Assembly (NCBI RefSeq): GCF_031755915.1
Contig: NC_083384.1
Location: 20,706,001 to 20,770,000, forward strand
Direction: 5' to 3'
DNA from: Ziziphus jujuba
Taxonomy: Eukaryota > Streptophyta > Magnoliopsida > Rosales > Rhamnaceae
Length of the DNA stretch: 64,000 nucleotides
A program made the position numbers and the translations under genes. The stretch's first letter is position 1; the number at the start of each line of letters is the position of its first letter. Shown here in pieces: positions 56,829-64,000 of the stretch. Below the pieces are notes generated by a model. That model saw only the letters and a list, made by a program, of their open reading frames with translations, did no database searches and had not been told where the DNA came from.

Positions 56829-59375
56829 ATGGCAGATTCTAGAATAAGAAGAGGAGACACACCACTAAGAATTAATGAAGAAAAGTCCGTAGGATTTCAT
56901 GGTGATCCACAAGCTACCAGGAATGGTGAGCAAACGGAATTGAAAGCTGTTTTGGAACAATTACAGCGGGTGAGTGCACAAGTTGAGCACATGAATCAAA
57001 GGATGGGAAGGCTAGAAGTTTCCCAAGGAATGCCGAACACAAGAAATAGGCAAGAATTCCATAAAGGTCAAGGTCGAGGACGACGAGGCCGTGAGAGACC
57101 GAGAGAGGAATTTGAGGAGGAGAATTTCGGTGGAGACTTTGAGGAAGGCATGGACGAAACCTTTGCTGTCCAAGAGAGAGCTGGCCGAGGAAGGTATAGG
57201 AGGGAAGAAACAGCTGACAATCTTAGCAATATCAAGATCAACATCCCACCATTCATGGGAAAAAGTGATCCCAAGGCATATTTGGAGTGGGAAGAAAAGA
57301 TGGAGATGATATTCGACTGCCATAATTATTCGGAGGGTAAGAAGGTGAAGTTGGCAGCAATGGAGTTTGACCATTATGCACTCCAATGGTAGACCAATGA
57401 GTAAAACACCCGAAGGAGAGTTGGTGATGACTTGATCATTACATGGCGCCAAGTGAAAGGAGCCATGAGGAAGCGGTTCGTACCATCACATTATCATAGG
57501 TTGCTGCATCAAAGGCTTCAATCCCTATCTCAAGGAAGTATGTTCGTGGAGGATTATTACAAGAAGATGGAGATGATTATGATGAGATTAAAGATGAATG
57601 AGAATAGAGAAGCAACCATCGCAAGATTCCTTGGTAGTTTTAATCTTGAGATAGCCAACCAATTAGAATTGCAACAATATGTAGAATTGGAGGAGATGTT
57701 GCATGTGGCTATTAAATTGGAGCATCAATTCAAGAGAAGGGGCATAGGCTCACGGTTTGGAGGAGTTTCTAATAGTGGAAAATCAAATCCAAGTGCTTGG
57801 AGAAGTAATCCCATCTTTGAAGCAAGACAAAAACCAAAACTAGGAGAAGAAAGCTCCATTTGGCCAAAAAGGGAGTCCAAAGCCGAATCTATCCAAGCAC
57901 CTAAACATAAGGTAAAATCTGATCCTAAACCTTCATGATCTAGAGAAATTATTTGTTTTAAGTGCCAGGGACAAGGACACATCGCTAGCCAATGCCCGAA
58001 TAGAAGGATCATGGTGTTGAAAGGCAATGGTGAGCTAGAATCGGGAAGTGAGGAAAGTGAAGATGAAGCCGAGCAAGAGGAGGAGGACTTAGAGGATGAG
58101 GCCGAAACTTTGAATGCATCCAATGCCGAATTAAACTTGGTTTCTAGAAGAGTACTTGCTGTATACAAGGATGATGACCATGTTCAAAGAGAAAACATCT
58201 TCCACACCTGATATGTAATCCAAGGTAAAATTTGTAGTATGATTATTGATAATGGGAGTTGTACAAATGTAATTACTAATCTTGTAGTTGATAAATTAGG
58301 CTTAACCACTATTAAACATCTAGAACCTTATAGATTACAATGGCTTAATGATAGTGGTGAAATAAAAGTGAATAAACAAGCCAAGGTAGAATTTAACATA
58401 GATAAATATATGGATGTTGTTTTGTGTGATGTTGTGCCTATGCATGCTAGTCATATTTTATTAGATAGACCATGGCAATTTGATAAAGATGCTACCCATT
58501 TTGGTTGAGAGAATTGTATTGTTTTTAGATTCAAATGTAAGAAGGTCAAGCTGGAGCCATTAACTCCAAAGGAAGTATATAGAGACCAATTACAAATCCA
58601 ACAAAGGAGGGAGGCCGAAACACTCAAGGAGAAGGCTAGTGTGGCATTAACGGCTTCACCATCCATCCAAGAAGGTAAGTCCAAGCTTGCTGTCCAAGGC
58701 AAGCATTTTAAAACATAAATTGAGTGCAAAAACCTTGAGAAGGCTGAAAGTGAGGTGAGAAGAATGGAGAAACTCGAGAGAAATGATGAGAAAACCGAGA
58801 GAGAGAAAGGAAAAGAAAGGAAAGAAAGAAAAAGTAAAAAATTTTATTTGAGTTTTGGGGATGTTAATAAGGCTATCTTAGGTAAGAAACCATTGCTGGT
58901 TATGAATTACAAAGATGCTAAATTAAAAATGTTTTTGTTGTATAAAACTTTATCTGCATTATTAAAAGCTTTACTTAGTGGAAATTTGAAAATTTGGGAG
59001 ATATTATTTGCTAATATTAAAAAGTGTGATGAACATGTATTTCTAGTATTTGTTGTGATAGTGTTTGACCCAGGAGATTTTGTTTGGCTGCACCCAAGAA
59101 AGAAGAGGTTCCTCGAACAAAAAAAGTCCAAGCCTATGCCGCATGTGGATAGATCTTTTCAAGTTTTGGAGTCGAATAACAAGAATGCCTTCAAGCTTAA
59201 TTTATTGGGTGAGTATAACATGAGTGCTGCATTTAATGTTGCTGATTTAAATCCTTTTACTGCAGGTGATGATCTTGATTTGAGGACAAATCCTTTTCAA
59301 GAGGAGGGGAATGATGTGATTCCGCTCGAGGCCGCTCAACCTATACCCGCTGGGGTGCTGACCCGACACGGATGA
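56829..59375 (+). pseudogene. Gag-protease-chimeric pol, one frame with six stops
   Basis: From ATG 56829 (MADSRIRRGDTPLRINEEKS) a single frame of 849 codons continues to TGA 59373. Order: Gag (IPPFMGKSDPKAYLEWEEKM, MRKRFVPSHYHRLLHQRL), CCHC knuckle (CFKCQGQGHIASQC, about 57957-57998), protease (MIIDNGSCTNVITN; Asp-Asn-Gly at the catalytic loop, PMHASHILLDRPWQF), E/K-rich linker, then the fusion KTLSALLKALLSGNLKIW (integrase) - LFANIKKCDEHVFLVF (RT) - FDPGDFVWLHPRKKRF (integrase C-terminus) and NPFQEEGN. In-frame stops: 57390 TAG, 57402 TAA, 57936 TGA, 58209 TGA, 58506 TGA, 58716 TAA. No frameshift. It lacks RT, RNase H and integrase activity, so it depends on other elements. Confidence 0.85.
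59298..59311 (+). other. Polypurine tract
   Basis: CAAGAGGAGGGGAA just before the LTR start TGATGTGATTCC. Confidence 0.85.
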
Positions 59376-60440
59376 AGACTAGGCCAATCACAAGAGCTCA
59401 AATTAAGAGATTTAAGGAAAACCTGGGAGCATTTATATAGGGGGTAATCAATCTCAACAGAGCTTGTCCATACTTGAAGATACAAAGCCTATTCTAAGCA
59501 TCCAAGTGGTGGAAGCCGATACGGACCCGGGTAGCAGTTTTGGTGCAAATATGGACAACGGGCAGCATGAAATTGTTCCAATTCTTTAGGGATTCAATAC
59601 ATATGTCTAAGAGGATATGGAATTAAGTCAAGCCAGCTTCAAAGGCATTTAAAAAGGGGTTATACGGACAGCTTCAAATTTGGCCTGTTTTTATTGTATT
59701 TTGTGCTAGCTTTACTATATTTTGCTGAGTTGGCTTTTTCTCTTTCTTCCACGCAAGGGCAATGTGTGGGACTTCATATTCAGCTTATTTAGCATCCTAC
59801 AAAGCATATTGAAGCTGATTTAGATCTCAATTTGGTCAAAGATTGGTCAAAATCAACTTAGTCAAAAAGCTAGTATTATAGTTTCCTAATATGATTCTAT
59901 TTTTTGTTTTAGGAAGTTACCATTACTTTTTAGTTTTTATTTATTTATTTTCTGGAACAATAAGTTTAGGAAAGTTATTATTTTATTATTTGCATTGTGA
60001 ATTAATTAATTCCTAATTCAAAATAAAGGAATTAATCAATCCAAATTAGATTAGGAAAGGAGTGAGAATTTCGGCCACCATAGGAAACTACCTTGTATGG
60101 CTGGTTTTTCCCTTGTTTTTAGGGCTTTATTTTGTGGCTTTGTAGCCTATTTAAAGGCTTATTTTTCAATAAGAATGAAGTTTGAATTTTATACAGAAAA
60201 TTATTTGTGAGATTGAATTCTCTTTGTTCTTTTGAACACCTAAAACACCATTAGTGAATGAGTGTTTTAGTTTTGATTTATCAATAGGATTTCCATCACC
60301 TATTGTGGCCTCTTCATTATATACCAAGTTTTCTAATCACAGGTTGGTTAGGGGTCAAGGTGACCATTAGAACTTGAACATAATTAGATCCGGGCTAATA
60401 TAATACGGGTTTAGGAGTAGGTCGTCCTAGGTTCGTATCA
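59312..60440 (+). repeat. B2 3' LTR
   Basis: 1129 bp, TGATGTGATTCCGC...GTCGTCCTAGGTTCGTATCA. An out-of-frame RPITRAQIKRFKENLGAFI tail begins at 59372. The right flank is a minus-strand A gag fragment. Confidence 0.9.
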
Positions 60441-61275
60441 ATTGTTAATATCAACATCTTCCACAGCCTTTACTTGACTTCTTCCATTTAGTCTCCTCTC
60501 ACTTGGATATTGGTAGTTATTATGGGCCATTCGTTCAATTAATTCAAATGCTTCTGATTGCCTCTTCTTCATTAAAGAACCTCTTACAGCTGCATCTACC
60601 AATTGTTTGTTACCATAATCTAGACCATTATAGAATATCTGTATCGATCCATGTTGGAAATCCATGGTGTGGGCATCTTCTTAATAGTTCTTTGAAGCGC
60701 TCCCATGCATCATACAAAGTCTCTTGGTCCCATTGACAAAAATTATTTATATCACTTTTCAATTTTGTGGTCTTTAACAGAGGAAAAAAATTGTCTAGGA
60801 ATTTTGCCTCCATAGCATCCCATGTAGTGATAGTACCTGCAGGTAAAGAATTTAACCACACTTTTGCCTTGTCTCTAAGAGACCAAGGAAAAAGTCTTAA
60901 TCGAAAAGCATCATCAGAAACACCATTTTGTTTAGACATATCACACAATTGAAGAAAACTATAAATATGCATGTTTGGATCTTCATGAGGCAAACCACAA
61001 AATTGAACATTATTAAGCAAAAAAGTAGTAGATGCTTCAATTTTAAAATTGTTTGCTTCAATGGGTGGTCTCCTTATGCAAGAAAAATCACCAACTTTCT
61101 TGTGAGCGGCATACTCGCATATGGGCAAATCATCTTCTCTTTAGTTGGCCATTGCACCTTCTTGAGTTTCTTGGTCTATACGTACTAAAGTACCCCTTAT
61201 GGCTTGTTTTCTAGGTGCTGGTTTATTTTCCAAGTCAACTTCCTCCTTGAACTCTTGATCATTACTATGACTCAT
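60441..61275 (-). pseudogene. A-family gag fragment
   Basis: The ATG is at 61275-61273. After about 44 codons there is TAA at 61143-61141, where the young copy has CAA. Frame 61128-60628 then reads [40 protein letters not shown] and [19 protein letters not shown] frameshift lies near 60645; frame 60665-60438 continues [20 protein letters not shown] to [10 protein letters not shown]. It corresponds to residues 1 to about 280 of the 44726 polyprotein and is truncated there. Confidence 0.9.
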
Positions 61276-61848
61276 ACACAACACCTAATTCCTAAAAAGA
61301 GAGCAAGGAAAATAAATTAGAAAGAAAATTGGAAAATTGAACAAGAAAACATAAATTGGAATTCTAATGTTGCTAACTAATCTAACAATTAAAATCAATT
61401 AGCAATAAAGAAAAACAAACTAACACTTAACTAAAAGATAAATGAAAATAACTCTTGGAAATAATGAACTAAACGAAAAGAATGCAAAACATTAAACCCT
61501 TTTGTGCAGGTATGCTTTTAAAGTAAACAATTATGCCAAACTAAAATTTCAACTAAAAGTAAGCTAAACCTAATCTTATTCAACCAAACAAATAAAAAAT
61601 AATAATAAAATCCCTAAGTATGCTAGACTTGTAACCTAAACACCAATAAATTGAAAACATGATTTTGGTTTCAAGTACCACAAAATAAGTATTAAAATTC
61701 AAAGCAAGTTGGCTAAACAAGTAAAGAATTAAAACCCAAGCATGCAACACTAAAACCAAAACCAAGAAATAAATATAAAAAAATTAAAATAAGAAAACAA
61801 TGATCAAAATACTACTAAACCCAATCCGAATTAATATTAATGCCTTAA
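61276..61848 (-). other. A-family 5' leader, minus strand
   Basis: Non-coding leader matching 44148-44725 in reverse. No gene seen. Confidence 0.85.
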
Positions 61849-61865
61849 CCCCGGCAACGGCGCCA
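61849..61865 (-). other. Primer-binding site, tRNA-Asp type
   Basis: Minus strand TGGCGCCGTTGCCGGGG, six bases from the LTR, as at 44129. Confidence 0.9.
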
Positions 61866-61871
61866 AAAACT

Positions 61872-62539
61872 TGATGTATAAAATCAACTTGCAAGTGCCA
61901 TGAAGAGGGTTGGATGAATTTCATGTGTAAAAAAGAAACTTGATATTACTTGCTCTCTACTACTTTTCTTTTATCTAATTCCTCCTAAAAAAATAGTTAA
62001 TTACTCTAAATTACCCTTAATGAAGCGTGTGACATGACATGTGCTTCATTAATGATAAATTAACCAATTATTGCCACTTGTCTTTATCTTAGCCCCCAAA
62101 TTGCTTTTATTCCCTCTTTTGATTAATAATGGAGATTTAACTAGAATATTCCTTTTTATAAATTTCAAACTTTAAATGACGATAACTCTTTGCTCGCACC
62201 TCGAAATCCAAAAATAACGAGACATTTGAAATCCTCAGATCGCGATGATTCATATGACATCTACTTCCATCATGAAATTCCCGATAGAATCTTTATAGAA
62301 TCTTGAAGGTATCTTTTCGAAATCTTTTTAATGCTTAGTCCGTTCGAGCTCAAATCTTGCTTCCCACCATAATTCAACCCAAGGAATCCATTTTTGTGGT
62401 TGTTTTCTTAAAATTCTTCCTCTTTCACCTAGATTAAGAAAAATACATAATTAAGTATTTTTCCATAACAAATTAACAAAAACTAACAAATATTAAGCTA
62501 TAAATATGGCATAAAAGCATCAATATTTTAGGCCTAACA
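61872..62539 (-). repeat. A-family 5' LTR with a large internal deletion
   Basis: LTR 3' end (TGATGTATAAAATC, 61872) is joined after about 30 bp to the middle of the LTR (about 61901) and continues to the TGTTAGGCC start at 62539. About 1.07 kb is deleted, including the TATA box and hairpin. Confidence 0.85.
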
Positions 62540-62757
62540 TCTCCCATTACCATGAGTGAACCTTTATGGGGGTTGTTGTTGCGGCATTTGGATTGATAAT
62601 TCCATCCTATCCAACCTACTATGGTTCTGCCCAATCTCCAACCGTAGTGCTCTTTGGAGTTCTCCCACAAAAGCTTGAATGTATAACTTCGGATCGGCAA
62701 CACCTAGAGTTCCTTCCATGCTTTCTCTGCTTTTGACTTGTGACATGATTTTTTTTG
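62540..62757 (-). pseudogene. Gypsy gag N-terminus, minus strand
   Basis: From an ATG near 62748 (MSQVKSRESMEGTLG) the minus strand encodes ADPKLYIQAFVGELQRALRL and NHSRLDRMELSIQMPQQQPP, a short coiled N-terminal Gag segment. It differs from the MADSRIRR start of other B copies, so it may be a separate subfamily. Truncated at 62540 by the A LTR. Confidence 0.6.
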
Positions 62758-63853
62758 CAAAACTTGTTAGTGAAAAAGGACCTCGTGACACTCCCTCACG
62801 TGTTTCGTTCAAATTCAAGGTCTCAATTCACTCGTGTTTGTACTCTAGTTATAGTTCGGCTTTTGACCCTCTTTTAAGCACACATATTCTTGCCTTTTCC
62901 ACTCAAAGAATTAACTTAAAATTCTAATTAAAACACACTTAAACACCATCTAAATTGTAAGTGTACCTTAATTTAAACCTGTCAATAAAACAGCAACTAA
63001 ATCAAACAAATACCGAGCGGAATGAAAATAACTATTCTTGGCTTTTCTAAGCAAAAACAAGGTAACTCAACAAGGAATTTTTTTTGGAATGTATTAAAAG
63101 CAAACCATAATATTAATGAGACAATAATTCAAGGAACAAATATAGAGAAAGAAATTCAAACACGAACAAGAATCAAATCAAACAAAAATATAGGATAGTT
63201 ATTGGTTATTGTTCTTTGTAATTCAAGTTTTTATATCAAATTCTTTAACTAATTTGAATCCAATAGTATTAGCATCTAAAATTCAAATATCAAGCAGCAA
63301 AATTGAATTTCCTACAATTCCAAATTTGAATAAATAAGCACAATTCAACAGCTCCAACAAATTTCCAGCAAACAAATTTCAAACTCCAAATTTCAACAAA
63401 CCAACTTTTTTTTTTTTATTCGACTTTGCTTTTTTTTTTTTTTCTTTCACTCACAGAACTTAAAACTCATCAACAACAAAATTGCAATTCCAACACCAAA
63501 ATTTCAACAAATCTATGACCTCTAAAATTCAACTTGCAAATTTTGTAATTTTTTTTTTTTTGGTTATTGCAAACCCCTCTCTCTCTCTCTCTCTCTCTCA
63601 CTTTCTCTTTCAATATATTAATGCAAATAATTAAGATTAAAAAAAACAAAGAAAAATCAACAATAAACTAAATTACTAAGAACAAAGATGAAAAGCAACC
63701 AACATACTAGCAAGCAAAAATACGATAAGCCAAGGAGGTTTAATATGCAGAACTTGTATGATGATAGAAGCAATCTTAACCTAATGCTAAAACTACAGAT
63801 CAACATAGAATAAATAAAACAAATAAAGATACATCAAACCTGAACAAAATCTT
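62758..63853 (-). other. B leader, minus strand, with (CT)n
   Basis: Non-coding leader of a B element with T homopolymers (63405-63450, 63548-63561) and a (CT)n microsatellite at about 63576-63599. No gene seen. Confidence 0.75.
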
Positions 63854-63866
63854 GGCTTTAATACCA
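63854..63866 (-). other. Primer-binding site, two changes
   Basis: Minus strand TGGTATTAAAGCC against TGGTATCAGAGCC in other copies, two bases from the LTR end. Confidence 0.75.
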
Positions 63867-63868
63867 AA

Positions 63869-64000
63869 TGATACGAACATAGAGTGCCTTGCCTCTAAAC
63901 CCGCAACAAGTATTGATTTGGACTGTCTAACTGCAAGTTATCAATGGAAGACCTCGACACTATCTATATTTGAGGTAAGAACCTTGGCATGGTGAAGACG
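63869..64000 (-). repeat. B1 5' LTR, cut by the window edge
   Basis: Begins TGATACGAACATAGAGTGCC and matches other B1 LTR ends to the last base of the window. Confidence 0.85.

Larger units (their letters stand above)
55681..60440 (+). mobile_element. B2 element with rearranged pol, plus strand, 5' LTR lost
   Basis: Leader 55681-56828, a decayed but unshifted gag-chimeric-pol frame 56829-59375, purine tract 59298-59311 and 3' LTR 59312-60440. Same organisation as the minus-strand element 7381-14651. The 5' LTR and primer site are replaced by an A LTR fragment. Confidence 0.85.
60441..62539 (-). mobile_element. A-family 5' fragment, minus strand
   Basis: Carries a shortened 5' LTR (61872-62539), tRNA-Asp primer site (61849-61865), leader and gag N-terminal third. 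It ends at 60441 against the B2 LTR. Its gag is very close to the young A element's gag. Confidence 0.9.

Noticed and set aside
59757..59780. CAAGGGCAATGTGTGGGAC, first taken as purine tract plus LTR start (TGTGTGGGA)
   Set aside because: Solo-LTR borders with target duplications place the LTR start at TGATG, about 460 bp upstream; this motif is internal to the LTR.
63576..63599. (CT)n microsatellite
   Set aside because: Ordinary simple repeat in a leader rich in homopolymers; noted only as part of the leader.

Overview
This is a 64-kb, AT-rich, intron-free stretch of plant (probably eudicot) nuclear heterochromatin made almost wholly of nested and broken retrotransposons. I find no convincing host gene, tRNA, rRNA or CRISPR array. 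Plant origin follows from the primer-binding sites (initiator tRNA-Met and tRNA-Asp types), the Ty3/gypsy and Ty1/copia polyproteins, a plant LINE reverse transcriptase and a plant TRIM. CRM-like and Athila-like families dominate, which suggests a pericentromeric or centromeric position (inference).

Names used below. A = Athila-like Ty3/gypsy, LTR about 1.74 kb, TGTTAGG...CACATCA, tRNA-Asp primer. B = CRM-like Ty3/gypsy, LTRs TGATG...CGTATCA, initiator-Met primer, with two LTR subtypes: B1 (0.9-1.0 kb, carrying a TTTAGG-rich minisatellite) and B2 (1.07-1.13 kb). C = a third LTR family of about 0.65 kb, TGTTTTAGG...GCGTATCA. D = a Ty1/copia element.

Layout. 1-1143: minus-strand B element, continuing after 16468. 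1144-16467: old copia D inserted in it. D is split by a nested pair of A solo LTRs (2838-5479 containing 3475-5215) and by a minus-strand B2 element (7381-14651), which itself holds two B1 solo LTRs. 16468-19130: minus-strand B coding fragments mixed with LTR pieces. 19131-21970: B2 and C LTR complex. 21971-24989: 5'-truncated A element. 24990-29519: 5' half of a minus-strand B element. 29520-31851: LINE split by a B1 solo LTR. 31852-33376: LTR fragments. 33377-37393: minus-strand B element holding a solo LTR and a TRIM. 37394-39238: B1 LTRs. 39239-42383: two B halves in opposite orientation. 42384-53759: complete, very young A element with a CTTTG target-site duplication and one 1808-residue gag-pol frame. 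53760-55680: remainder of the interrupted B1 LTR, an inverted B leader and an A LTR fragment. 55681-60440: plus-strand B2 element. 60441-62539: minus-strand A 5' fragment. 62540-64000: 5' end of another minus-strand B element.

Most interesting: two B2 copies (7381-14651 minus, 55681-60440 plus) share the same scrambled pol, in which a piece of integrase is fused in frame to a piece of RT and then to the integrase C-terminus. In the plus copy one reading frame of 849 codons (56829-59375) runs from gag through this fusion, broken only by six stop codons and no frameshift. This looks like a non-autonomous family that multiplied after its pol was rearranged. Other notable items: a TRIM integrated with an extra inverted copy of its own LTR end, B-family reading frames that run into the 3' LTR, and a nearly intact A element whose integrase tail is deleted.
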